From contig JARGOX010000001.1 in the NCBI GenBank assembly GCA_029233925.1, positions 396,320-460,319 on the forward strand: 64,000 nt of DNA, read 5' to 3'. The notes under the pieces are model-generated. The model was given only the letters and a program-made list of their open reading frames with translations. It searched no databases and was not told where the DNA came from. This DNA comes from Rhizobiaceae bacterium (GTDB lineage Bacteria > Pseudomonadota > Alphaproteobacteria > Rhizobiales > Rhizobiaceae). This document shows, piece after piece, positions 1-8,401 of this stretch. Position 1 is the first letter of the stretch. Each line of letters starts with the position of its first letter. The position numbers and the translations under genes are program-made.

Positions 1-570
1 ACGGATGAACTGGTGCAGCGCACGATGGACGAGATCATCAATCCGACCCTCAAGGGAATGGCGGAGATGGGAGCGCCTTTTACCGGTGTTCTCTACGCCG
101 GTCTGATGATCACCCGAAAGGGTCCTGAACTGATCGAGTACAATGTGCGATTTGGTGATCCGGAATGCCAGGTGATGATGATGCGTCTGAAGGATGACAT
201 CCTGATGCTGATGAAGGCTGCAACCGATGGATTGTTATGGACGATGAGCGCGCGCTGGAGGGACGAGGCTGCGCTTTGTGTGGTGATGGCGGCAAAGGGA
301 TATCCCGGCTCCTACCGAAAAGGCACCGTCATCGACAATCTGGAAGCCGCCAACGCCTTGCATGATGTCGAGATTTTCCACGCGGGAACAGCCAGAAACG
401 GCGATAAGATTGTTGCCAATGGCGGGCGGGTGCTGGGTGTGACAGCCCTTGGTACAACGGTCGGCCAAGCTCACCAGCAAGCCTATATGGCCGTTGATCT
501 CATTGACTGGGATGACGGATTTTGCAGACGTGACATCGGCTGGCGGGCGATCAAACGCGAAGAACAGTAA
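1..570 (+). CDS. purD: Phosphoribosylamine-glycine ligase, 3' part (PurD)
   Basis: This is the C-terminal 189 residues of PurD (GAR synthetase), which joins phosphoribosylamine and glycine using ATP in the second step of de novo purine synthesis in the cytoplasm. The 5' part lies outside the window. The visible piece starts inside the ATP-grasp domain: '[20 protein letters not shown]' and 'RFGDPECQ' form the metal- and ATP-binding end of the fold. It is followed by the C-terminal PurD domain with '[13 protein letters not shown]' and '[11 protein letters not shown]'. The last residues ([14 protein letters not shown]) match the usual PurD end, so the gene is intact at its 3' side. Confidence 0.95.
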   Translation, partial: TDELVQRTMDEIINPTLKGMAEMGAPFTGVLYAGLMITRKGPELIEYNVRFGDPECQVMMMRLKDDILMLMKAATDGLLWTMSARWRDEAALCVVMAAKGYPGSYRKGTVIDNLEAANALHDVEIFHAGTARNGDKIVANGGRVLGVTALGTTVGQAHQQAYMAVDLIDWDDGFCRRDIGWRAIKREEQ

Positions 571-659
571 TAAAGGGATTTGTATTGCATTAACCATACC
601 TGAATACGTGTTGAAAACGGTTGTGTGCTATAGTTGCACTGAATATTCAGGAGATTGCC

Positions 660-1262
660 ATGATTCGACCAATCATATTGACCGCTGCCCTTGTTCTGAC
701 CACCGGTTCCGCGGTGGCCGGGGGGTCGGTCATTGACGTGACGTCAAAGCTCATTGCAACCGGCAGTATCATTTCGGTCGACTGCACCGAGTGCCCACCC
801 TTGAAGGACAAGACGGCAGCGCCCGTGGTCTCTGGTGTGGAAACACACGAGACAGAAATCGACGGCACCAAAAAAATCATTCAAACGGACAATATGCTGG
901 GCGGAAGCCCGGTGCGCCATGTGAGAAATGCTCCAGCGTCCTCGCCGTCGGTCGTCACGGAATATTCAGGCGAATCCTCTTCCCATGAAAATGGCGGCAC
1001 CAGTATTTCATCAGGAGATCACGGTACCATACACGCCGGGGCGGGCATGATGCCGGGTGCTGCAAATGACGAAGGCGAAGTCACCGTCACTGGTGGTGGC
1101 GATTTCAATGTGGATGAAGTCGCCCCTGAAACGGCAAGCAAGGATGGTGTCGATGGCGTATCTCAGACGTCTTCGGTCGACATGAATGACGCGCAGCACG
1201 ACAATGTCGAACCGGAAAATACCGCTGGGCCGGAAATCATTGAACTGCGACCGACGCAGTAA
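660..1262 (+). CDS. Secreted HPE1-like protein of unknown function
   Basis: A 200-residue protein with a clear signal peptide (MIRPIILTAALVLTTGSAVA, residues 1-20). The mature part is acidic and rich in Gly, Ser and Thr and looks disordered, with a short conserved-looking segment 'SIISVDCTECPPLK' near residue 40. From memory, that Cys-x-x-Cys-Pro-Pro segment after a signal peptide is typical of the rhizobial 'plant virulence effector HPE1-like' family. This is a family name, not proof of a virulence role. The ATG at 660 has an AGGAG at 649-653; an in-frame upstream start at 621 is unlikely because it would bury the signal peptide. It is a single gene between purD and the convergent glyS. Confidence 0.7.
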   Translation: MIRPIILTAALVLTTGSAVAGGSVIDVTSKLIATGSIISVDCTECPPLKDKTAAPVVSGVETHETEIDGTKKIIQTDNMLGGSPVRHVRNAPASSPSVVTEYSGESSSHENGGTSISSGDHGTIHAGAGMMPGAANDEGEVTVTGGGDFNVDEVAPETASKDGVDGVSQTSSVDMNDAQHDNVEPENTAGPEIIELRPTQ

Positions 1263-1338
1263 CGCCGGTCATTGATTGCGAACACATCGGGGAACATCAC
1301 CCCATCAGGATCGAGGCCCTTGGGGCCAGGTTTGCAGA

Positions 1339-3468
1339 TCAACCACCAATCTTTGAAAAATCCGCAACCGATTGGGTAACCGTGCGGATCCGGCGCAGCA
1401 ATGCCAGCCGATTGGCGCGCGTGGCGTCATCGGGATCATTGACCAGCACATCATCAAAGAAGCTGTCGACCGGCTGGCGCAATTTGCCCAGTGCACGCAT
1501 GGCCGTTGCAAAATCATTTTGCACCAGAGCCTTTGCTGCGGCGTCTTCTGTCAGGGCAATGGCAGTTGCAAGACTGATTTCCGCAGGTTCCTTCAGCAGG
1601 GTCTGCTCCACCGTGGCAGCAATCTCGGTGCCCTTCTTTTCTTCCGCCGCCAGAATATTTGCCGCCCGCTTGGTGCCGGCCAGCAGATTTTTTCCGTCTT
1701 CGGATTCCAGCAGTCCGCCCAAGGCCTCGACACGCTTGAGAACCATCAGAAGATCATCGGCATCGGGAGAAATCACTGCATCGATCAGGTCATGACGCGC
1801 ACCCTTGTCGCGCAAATAGACCTTCAACCGGTCATGGAAGAAGAACAGAAGATCAGCCGGTACATCAAGCTTTGCCAGTGGCAGACTGATTTCGTTTTCA
1901 AGAAACAGCCGTATAACGCCCAGTGCAGCGCGGCGCAGCGCATAGGGATCCTTCGAACCGGTGGGCTTTTCATCAATGGCCCAAAAGCCGGTCAGCGTGT
2001 CCAATTTGTCGGCCAGCGCCACAATTATGGAAACCGGATGGCTGGGAACATCATCCGATGGTCCCTGTGGCTTGTAATGTTCTTCTATGGCCGCGGCGAC
2101 CTGGCGCGTCTCACCCTGTAGCAGCGCATATTTGCGCCCCATGGCACCCTGTAACTCAGGAAACTCGCCCACGGCCTCGGTTGTCAGGTCAGCCTTGGCC
2201 AGCAGCACGGCGCGGTCCACCTGTCTATCCAGATCAGGTTCTTGCGCGTCTACCAGCGAAACCAGCGTTGCAGCGAGCGTACGAATGCGTTCGACGCGCT
2301 GTCCCTGACTGCCGAGCTTGGCATGGAAGGTCACATTGAGCGTATCGAGTTTGGCCATGCGCTGGTCCAGTGGCTTTGCCAGATCCAGACCGAATTTTGC
2401 GGCCGAGGCAGCCAATGTAGCCAGGTCAGGCAGGTCCGCCTGGTCGGTCTTCCAGAAATGCAGCGCATCCGACAGTCGCGCACGCACGACCTTGCCATTT
2501 CCGTGTGCTATGACCTTGCCGCCATCAGAGGCTTCGATATTTGCGGTCACAATGAATTTGTTGGTGAGTGCATCCGACTGGCCAGCAGCGCGCAGGACGA
2601 AACATTTCTGGTTTTCCTTGATTGTCAGCCTGATGACCTCGGCAGGAATGGACAGAAACTCCTTTTCAAATTCGCCCATCAAAATAACCGGCCATTCGAC
2701 CAGACCGGAGACTTCTTCCAGAAGGGCGTCATCCTCGACCAGCTCAAGGCCCTGTGCAAAGGCCAGATTGCGGGCATCGGATAGGATGATTTCCCGGCGA
2801 CGGTCAGCATCCAGCACGACTTTTGCTTTTTCGAGTTTTTGTGCATAGTCCTCGAAACGGCGAACAATGATTGCTTCCGGGGCGTGAAAGCGGTGCCCAT
2901 AGGTCACATTGCCTGACACCAGGCCGTCCACCTCAAATGCAACCACAATGGGCTCTTCGGTTTCCGGCCCGAAGGTGCACAGGATTGACTGCAGCGGGCG
3001 AACCCAACGCAAGGAGCCGGGTTGGGCAGACGCAGCGCCCCAGCGCATGGATTTGGGCCAGGGAAAGTTCTTGATGATGCCGGGCATGATGTCGGCAATG
3101 ATGGTTTCCGCATTACGGCCTGGCTTTTCCATGACGGCCACATAGAAATCACCCTTTTTGGGATCTGTCCTGACGCTCGCCTGATCAACGGACGTCAGGC
3201 CTGCACCCCGCAGAAAACCGGCGATTGCCTTTTCCGGCGCATCGGTGCGCGGACCCTTGCGTTCTTCGCGGATATCGGCCGATCGGGCATTTATTCCACG
3301 CACATCAAGCGTCAACCGGCGCGGCGTCCAGTATTCCCGCGCAGCCTCATAGGTCAGACCGGCGTCCACAAGGCCATCCGTCACCAGCTTTTTCAGGTCG
3401 CCAGCAGCTTTTCGCTGCATTCTGGCAGGGATTTCTTCGGAGCGAAGTTCAAGCAAAAGGTCGGGCAT
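1339..3468 (-). CDS. glyS: Glycine-tRNA ligase beta subunit
   Basis: A 709-residue GlyS, the large subunit of the alpha2beta2 bacterial glycyl-tRNA synthetase, which handles tRNA recognition. The N-terminus ([17 protein letters not shown]) is the family signature. '[20 protein letters not shown]' in the second half is the HD-like region, and the C-terminal part is the anticodon-binding (DALR) domain with '[10 protein letters not shown]'. It is the last gene of the leftward operon, 46 bp behind glyQ. Length and motifs are normal, with no sign of damage. Confidence 0.98.
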   Translation of the reverse strand: MPDLLLELRSEEIPARMQRKAAGDLKKLVTDGLVDAGLTYEAAREYWTPRRLTLDVRGINARSADIREERKGPRTDAPEKAIAGFLRGAGLTSVDQASVRTDPKKGDFYVAVMEKPGRNAETIIADIMPGIIKNFPWPKSMRWGAASAQPGSLRWVRPLQSILCTFGPETEEPIVVAFEVDGLVSGNVTYGHRFHAPEAIIVRRFEDYAQKLEKAKVVLDADRRREIILSDARNLAFAQGLELVEDDALLEEVSGLVEWPVILMGEFEKEFLSIPAEVIRLTIKENQKCFVLRAAGQSDALTNKFIVTANIEASDGGKVIAHGNGKVVRARLSDALHFWKTDQADLPDLATLAASAAKFGLDLAKPLDQRMAKLDTLNVTFHAKLGSQGQRVERIRTLAATLVSLVDAQEPDLDRQVDRAVLLAKADLTTEAVGEFPELQGAMGRKYALLQGETRQVAAAIEEHYKPQGPSDDVPSHPVSIIVALADKLDTLTGFWAIDEKPTGSKDPYALRRAALGVIRLFLENEISLPLAKLDVPADLLFFFHDRLKVYLRDKGARHDLIDAVISPDADDLLMVLKRVEALGGLLESEDGKNLLAGTKRAANILAAEEKKGTEIAATVEQTLLKEPAEISLATAIALTEDAAAKALVQNDFATAMRALGKLRQPVDSFFDDVLVNDPDDATRANRLALLRRIRTVTQSVADFSKIGG

Positions 3469-3514
3469 GGGTGATCACATCATCTTGATTGATAAAATTT
3501 TCCGGCGGTATTTG

Positions 3515-4486
3515 TCAGCCCTTCTGAGGCTCAAAACCACCGGCATCCGTCAGCAAATAGGCTTCTCCGCACATTTTGGAGAGATTGCGCACACGCAGGA
3601 TATAACTCTGTCGCTCGGTCACGGAGATGACACCGCGCGCATCCAGCAGATTGAAGACGTGGGAAGCCTTGATACATTGGTCATAGGCTGGAAAGACACA
3701 TTTGTGCATGCCCGCGGGGTCCGATCCGCCAGCCCCCTCCTGCAGCAGGGATTGGCATTCGGCTTCGGCGTCATCAAAGTGCCTGAGCAGCAGCGACGTA
3801 TCGGCATATTCGAAATTGTGCCGGGAATATTCCTGCTCCGCCTGCAAGAAGACATCCCCGTAGGTCACCTTGTTGTTTTCACCACCATTGAAATTCAGGT
3901 CATAGACATTGTCTACGCCCTGGACATACATGGCCAGCCGCTCAAGTCCATAGGTCAGTTCGCCGGCAACAGGGGCACATTCGATGCCGCAAACCTGCTG
4001 AAAATAGGTAAATTGCGAAACTTCCATGCCGTCACACCAGCACTCCCAGCCAAGACCCCAGGCACCCAGCGTCGGGCTTTCCCAGTCATCTTCGACAAAA
4101 CGGATGTCGTGCAGCAAGGGATCAATGCCGATTGCCTTCAGCGAGCCCAGATAGAGCTCCTGCAGGTTGGGAGGCGATGGTTTGAGCAGCACCTGATACT
4201 GGTAATAATGCTGCAGCCGGTTGGGGTTCTCGCCGTAGCGCCCATCCGTTGGGCGCCGCGAAGGCTGCACATAGGCGGCATTCCATGGACGCGGCCCCAG
4301 TGAGCGCAATGTCGTGGCCGGATGAAAAGTCCCGGCCCCAACTTCCATGTCATAGGGCTGCAGGATCAGGCAGCCGTATTCGGCCCAATAATTGTGCAGA
4401 GTCAGGATCAGACCCTGAAAGGATCGGGTCGGATGCATGTGAGATGGTTGCGTATCAGACAATTGCTGCGGCTTGGTCGATGTCAT
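3515..4486 (-). CDS. glyQ: Glycine-tRNA ligase alpha subunit
   Basis: A 323-residue GlyQ, the catalytic class II subunit that forms glycyl-adenylate and charges tRNA-Gly. The core begins with '[19 protein letters not shown]' and continues with '[18 protein letters not shown]' and '[19 protein letters not shown]', all highly conserved in the family. The chosen ATG (4486, MTSTKPQQL) gives a short extension before the conserved MHPTRSF; the internal Met at 4438 is also possible. The Shine-Dalgarno is weak for either. It is directly upstream of glyS, so both subunits are made from one message. Confidence 0.97.
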   Translation of the reverse strand: MTSTKPQQLSDTQPSHMHPTRSFQGLILTLHNYWAEYGCLILQPYDMEVGAGTFHPATTLRSLGPRPWNAAYVQPSRRPTDGRYGENPNRLQHYYQYQVLLKPSPPNLQELYLGSLKAIGIDPLLHDIRFVEDDWESPTLGAWGLGWECWCDGMEVSQFTYFQQVCGIECAPVAGELTYGLERLAMYVQGVDNVYDLNFNGGENNKVTYGDVFLQAEQEYSRHNFEYADTSLLLRHFDDAEAECQSLLQEGAGGSDPAGMHKCVFPAYDQCIKASHVFNLLDARGVISVTERQSYILRVRNLSKMCGEAYLLTDAGGFEPQKG

Positions 4487-4622
4487 GGAACATATCCGGA
4501 AGTAAATGAGAATGCGCCGGACACGTGCCATGCAGGCCTTGCGCGGTCAAGACTCTAAAGTCTTAAACGATATTCCGGTTGGGCTGTCCGTCACGAACTC
4601 TGGCCAACAATCAACAGGGCAC

Positions 4623-4820
4623 TCAGGCCTCGTCATCGGGCCCTTCCACCCGGTATTCGCCGGTTTTCGGGTCCTTGACCAATGTGCCGCTGGCACCGGT
4701 TTTGGTTTCGTCTTTCGCCCTGCGTACCGATTTGCTGACGCGCTCGGCGTCCTTGACCATTTTCTTGTAACCAAACCAGCCGACAAGTCCGACGGCCACC
4801 AGAAGGAGCAGTTGCGCCAT
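4623..4820 (-). CDS. Small membrane protein upstream of glyQ
   Basis: A 65-residue protein with one N-terminal membrane segment (residues 3-17, LLLLVAVGLVGWFGY) and a charged cytoplasmic tail that ends 'KTGEYRVEGPDDEA'. I do not recognise a named domain. It sits in the leftward operon between the S49 peptidase and glyQ. Its GC-rich third codon positions and clear membrane-plus-tail design support a real gene. The sequence gives no function. Confidence 0.75.
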   Translation of the reverse strand: MAQLLLLVAVGLVGWFGYKKMVKDAERVSKSVRRAKDETKTGASGTLVKDPKTGEYRVEGPDDEA

Positions 4821-5014
4821 ATTCAGATCCCCTCGTCCTTATCTCCAAGGCCTTGCCCGGCCGGGAGAACAATAACAACTGAACAGATTGTTTTCGAAGT
4901 GGTCGGGACCTCGCACAATCTGATAATTTCCCGACCTTCTACAGGATTGCAGCAACAATGAGAACTGCTGCCATCGCAAGAGCCCGCATTCATTGTTGCA
5001 GGCGCTGAACCGCG

Positions 5015-5875
5015 CTACATTCCGAAGCGCGCCCACATAGCCCTTTCTTCGACCACGTCCGCAGCGCCAGAAGCGGCCGCCCCGGCAATCCGGGTCGCAA
5101 GGTCACCGACGGCTGCACCCGGCATCTTGCGTCCGAACAGGCCGCGTGGCGTGGTGATCAGCCGCAATTTGGTCTTCGCGCCAAAACGCTTCTTGAGGAA
5201 GGACCGCATGTCACCCAGTTCATCAACGAGACCTAGTTCCTTGCCTGTGATACCGGACCAGAACAGACCGGTGAAAAGATCATCATTGTCTGCCAGCTTT
5301 GCACCACGGCGCTCCTTCACCATATCGATGAAGACCTTGTGGACTTCCAGCTGCAGGGATTTGAGGTGTTCGACATCTGCCTTGTTTTCCGGCTGAAACG
5401 GGTCAAGCGTGGCTTTGTTCTTGCCCGCCGTATGGACGCGTCGTTCCACACCGATCTTTTTGATCAGGCCGGTAAATCCGAAACTGGAGGAGACGACTCC
5501 GATCGAGCCAACGATGGAGGACGGATCGGCAATAATCTCGTCTCCGGCAACGGCAATCATGTAACCGCCTGAGGCGGCAACATCCTCGACGAAAACAAAA
5601 ACCTTCTTTTTCTTCTCTTCGGCCAGGTCGCGAATGCGGCGAAAGATCAGACGCGACTGCACCGGTGATCCACCGGGAGAATTGATGGATATGGCAATGG
5701 CCGGTGCATCCTTGTCGGCAAACGCCTTGTTCAGCAGCGGTGCAACGGTGGCAATATTCAGGGCCGGTCGGAATTGCGAACCCCCACTCATGATAACGCC
5801 CTGCAGCTGGATAACCGGAATGGTGATCTCGTTGCGTCTGAAACGCTTGGGGAGAAGGGATTTGTAAAACGCCAT
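5015..5875 (-). CDS. S49 family peptidase (SppA/SohB-like)
   Basis: A 286-residue serine protease of the ClpP-like S49 family, of the short, single-domain form. Such enzymes cut signal peptides and membrane proteins at the inner membrane. 'IAISINSPGGSP' forms the oxyanion loop, the catalytic Ser lies in 'VAASGGYMIAVAGDEI', and 'SSIVGSIGVVSS' follows. A downstream Lys in the 'GKNKATLDPFQP' stretch fits the Ser-Lys dyad. I chose the ATG at 5875 (MAFYKSLLPKRFRR) because homologous alignment would start there; a start at 5935 would add residues that do not look like a signal. There is no clear N-terminal membrane segment. It is in the same operon as the methyltransferase upstream. Confidence 0.92.
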   Translation of the reverse strand: MAFYKSLLPKRFRRNEITIPVIQLQGVIMSGGSQFRPALNIATVAPLLNKAFADKDAPAIAISINSPGGSPVQSRLIFRRIRDLAEEKKKKVFVFVEDVAASGGYMIAVAGDEIIADPSSIVGSIGVVSSSFGFTGLIKKIGVERRVHTAGKNKATLDPFQPENKADVEHLKSLQLEVHKVFIDMVKERRGAKLADNDDLFTGLFWSGITGKELGLVDELGDMRSFLKKRFGAKTKLRLITTPRGLFGRKMPGAAVGDLATRIAGAAASGAADVVEERAMWARFGM

Positions 5876-5959
5876 ATTGACCGCCTGTTCTGGAAAATGA
5901 TGTCCCAGATGTATGTATTCCCACGCGAAAGACAATGGCTGATCGTTGCAGCAAGCCAG

Positions 5960-6784
5960 CTATCTCGTCAGGCTGGCGCGGCCATTGCTGAGATCATCGA
6001 CACGGGCGGAGAAAGCCCGCTCCGTTCCATCGTGGACAAACAAGGGCGGACACAGGGCCAGGCGGGCGCGGCTTGCCTTGATGCCGGTCAGCAAGATGCG
6101 AATGGCGTTCTGGCCGGGTCGCGGATGAACCGGCGTCACCTGCAGGCCGCCAAAGCGCCGATCACAGGCGCTGATGATTTCCGCCAGGGAATGTGGTCGC
6201 GCGATCAGCGACAATTGTCCGCCTGGCCTTGCAATGGCGCAGGCGGTGCGTATCCATTGCGAAAACATATGCTCGGTCATTGCGTGTGCCTCGGCCTTCA
6301 AATCGTCTGGCGTTGTACGATCGGTGCTGTCATTGAAAGGCGGATTCATGATGACATGATCATAGAGGCTGTCGGCCAGACCGGCGGCCAAGCGCGCGCG
6401 CCCACCGAGAGCGACATCGGCCTGCAGCACACTGATGCGGGATGCGAGGTGCCGGTTTTGAGGCAAAATCATGGAGCGGTTTGCGCATTCAACCATTTGG
6501 GCTGAACGCTCAAACAGCGTCACAAGCAAATCGGGAATACGGCTTGCGACCGCAAATCCTGCCGCCCCGGCCCCTGCACCAAGATCCGCCAATCTGCCGA
6601 CGGCGTCATCCGGCACCAATGCGGCCAGCAGCATGGCATCCAGGCCAGCACGATGCCCCTTGCCTTCCGGTTGCACCAGGTAAAAGCCACCGTGATGGAA
6701 GGCATCGATAGTGTGCGGCGCAGCAATGTCGGTTTCATTATCCCGGCAACCATCCGCTTTGGTCCGGTTTGTTGCCACGGTCAT
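5960..6784 (-). CDS. tRNA1(Val) adenine-N6 methyltransferase-like protein (TrmN6 family)
   Basis: A 274-residue Rossmann-fold SAM-dependent methyltransferase. 'LADLGAGAGAAGFAVA' is the SAM-binding motif I and 'VIMNPPFND' is the NPPF catalytic motif of N6-adenine methyltransferases. The arrangement and the downstream 'RPGGQLSLIARP' match the TrmN6/YfiC family that methylates A37 of tRNA-Val; rRNA or protein substrates cannot be excluded. The ATG at 6784 shares one base with the stop codon of the upstream DUF2007 gene (TGATG), which implies translational coupling. A TTG one codon earlier is not needed. Confidence 0.88.
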   Translation of the reverse strand: MTVATNRTKADGCRDNETDIAAPHTIDAFHHGGFYLVQPEGKGHRAGLDAMLLAALVPDDAVGRLADLGAGAGAAGFAVASRIPDLLVTLFERSAQMVECANRSMILPQNRHLASRISVLQADVALGGRARLAAGLADSLYDHVIMNPPFNDSTDRTTPDDLKAEAHAMTEHMFSQWIRTACAIARPGGQLSLIARPHSLAEIISACDRRFGGLQVTPVHPRPGQNAIRILLTGIKASRARLALCPPLFVHDGTERAFSARVDDLSNGRASLTR

Positions 6785-7011
6785 CAATTTTGCTGTCTGA
6801 GCTCATCTGCAAGGCCGGCCGCCTCGACAAGTTTGCGGGCCTCAACGATACGTTCGGCGTCGACAAGAAGGCGCCGGGAGAGCGCACCAATGGACCCATC
6901 GAGAACACTCATGTTTTCGTCTGCAATGAAATAGACAATGCCGGCTTCCTTGAGCAAAGTGCCGACGAAAGACAGGGTCACAACATTGTTGGTGCGGATC
7001 AATTCCTCCAT
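6784..7011 (-). CDS. DUF2007 domain protein
   Basis: A 75-residue protein that is almost entirely a DUF2007 domain (putative prokaryotic signal-transducing protein, ferredoxin-like fold). 'MEELIRTNNVVTLSFVGTLL' and 'AGIVYFIADENMS' are the typical strand-helix pattern, followed by 'RLLVDAERIVEARKL'. The family is small and its role is not established. It is the first gene of the leftward operon that runs to glyS, divergent from the polyprenyl synthase gene. Confidence 0.9.
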   Translation of the reverse strand: MEELIRTNNVVTLSFVGTLLKEAGIVYFIADENMSVLDGSIGALSRRLLVDAERIVEARKLVEAAGLADELRQQN

Positions 7012-7284
7012 ATTTCAGTCCTTTCAGCTTGGGTTGGTGCAGCTCGTTTTTGCTCGGCAAGACGATTGAAGCCGACCTTTTTTGTTCTATATGCCACTCA
7101 GCAGCAGATATGTCGCTTTTTCACCAAAGGTATTCAATATTGAGTTACTTTCGCAAAAAACACCAATGGCACGGAAAATTGTATGTGAGTCAGGGGCTTT
7201 TATGCTGCGCTGCGTCGATTCTTCACTTGTACCCGGACCGACCGTTTTCTATTGTCCCACGCAACATATACAGGAGTCTGCATA

Positions 7285-8301
7285 TTGGGCGTTGTCATTC
7301 CGCTTGAGGATAAGAATAAATATACAGCTTCAGTCAAGCCACTCGTAGAGCTGACCCGATCCGATATGGAGCGGGTGAACCAGTTGATCCTGTCCAAAGC
7401 CGGATCGGATGTCGCGATGATACCCGAAGTCGCCAATCATCTGATCTCTTCAGGCGGCAAGCGGCTGCGTCCTATGCTGACACTGGCTTCGGCAGGTATG
7501 TTCGGCTACGAGGGCGACCATCACATCAAGCTGGCGACGAGTGTGGAGTTCATGCACACGGCAACCCTGCTGCATGATGATGTTGTTGACGAAAGTGACC
7601 TGCGCCGCGGCAAGTCGACGGCGCGCATGATCTGGGGCAATCAGGCCAGCGTGCTTGTCGGTGATTTCCTGCTCGGGCAGGCATTCAGAATGATGGTTGA
7701 AGTCGGTTCGCTGGAAGCACTGGATGTGCTTTCCGGCGCCGCCGCAATTATTGCCGAAGGCGAAGTTCTGCAATTGTCGGTTTCCAAGAACATGGAAACG
7801 ACTGAGGACGACTATCTTTCCGTCATCCGTGCCAAGACTGCTGCATTGTTTTCCGCCGCGGCGGAAGTCGGTCCGATCATCGCTGGCGCCAGCAAGGCGG
7901 AACGTGATGCTCTGCGTTCCTACGGCACCAATCTCGGATTGGCTTTTCAGCTCGTCGACGATGTTCTGGACTATAATGGACATGCGCAAAACCTGGGCAA
8001 GAATGTCGGCGATGATTTCCGGGAAGGAAAAATCACCTTGCCGGTTGTTCTGTCCTACAGGCGCGGAACGGATGCAGATCGTGCCTTTTGGCGTTCGGCC
8101 ATAGAAGAGGGTGGCAATGACGACAAGGCGCTGGAAAAAGCCCTTGGCCTGATCACCAAGTCCAATGCCCTCAGCGACACGATCATACGCGCGGAACACT
8201 ATGGTGCCGTTGCCCGCGATGCCTTGGCGCCAATGGCAGAAACAAAAGCAAAGTCTGCACTACTGGAAGTGATAGATTTTTGTATCAGCCGGATAAACTA
8301 A
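7285..8301 (+). CDS. ispB: Polyprenyl (octaprenyl-type) diphosphate synthase
   Basis: A 338-residue trans-polyprenyl diphosphate synthase that elongates farnesyl diphosphate with IPP to make the ubiquinone side chain. Both Asp-rich motifs are present: 'LLHDDVVDESD' (FARM) and 'QLVDDVLDY' (SARM), with 'GGKRLRP' for IPP binding. I place the start at the TTG at 7285, because AGGAG at 7272-7276 lies 8 bases ahead and the protein then begins GVVIPLED as in rhizobial homologues. A TTG at 7252 would have no such site. It is divergent from the glyQS operon; chain length (octa- or decaprenyl) cannot be read from sequence. Confidence 0.93.
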   Translation: MGVVIPLEDKNKYTASVKPLVELTRSDMERVNQLILSKAGSDVAMIPEVANHLISSGGKRLRPMLTLASAGMFGYEGDHHIKLATSVEFMHTATLLHDDVVDESDLRRGKSTARMIWGNQASVLVGDFLLGQAFRMMVEVGSLEALDVLSGAAAIIAEGEVLQLSVSKNMETTEDDYLSVIRAKTAALFSAAAEVGPIIAGASKAERDALRSYGTNLGLAFQLVDDVLDYNGHAQNLGKNVGDDFREGKITLPVVLSYRRGTDADRAFWRSAIEEGGNDDKALEKALGLITKSNALSDTIIRAEHYGAVARDALAPMAETKAKSALLEVIDFCISRIN

Positions 8302-8401
8302 GCCGATAATCACGTCTGCTTGCTGCATTGGCTGAAAAAAGCCATGCTTCAGGTGATACAACCATTGCGAAATAGAGAACCAAAAGCGGGAAACGGAACA
8401 G

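Noticed and set aside
3467..4303. 278-codon frame on the plus strand
   Set aside because: Antisense shadow of glyQ, whose protein is unmistakable.
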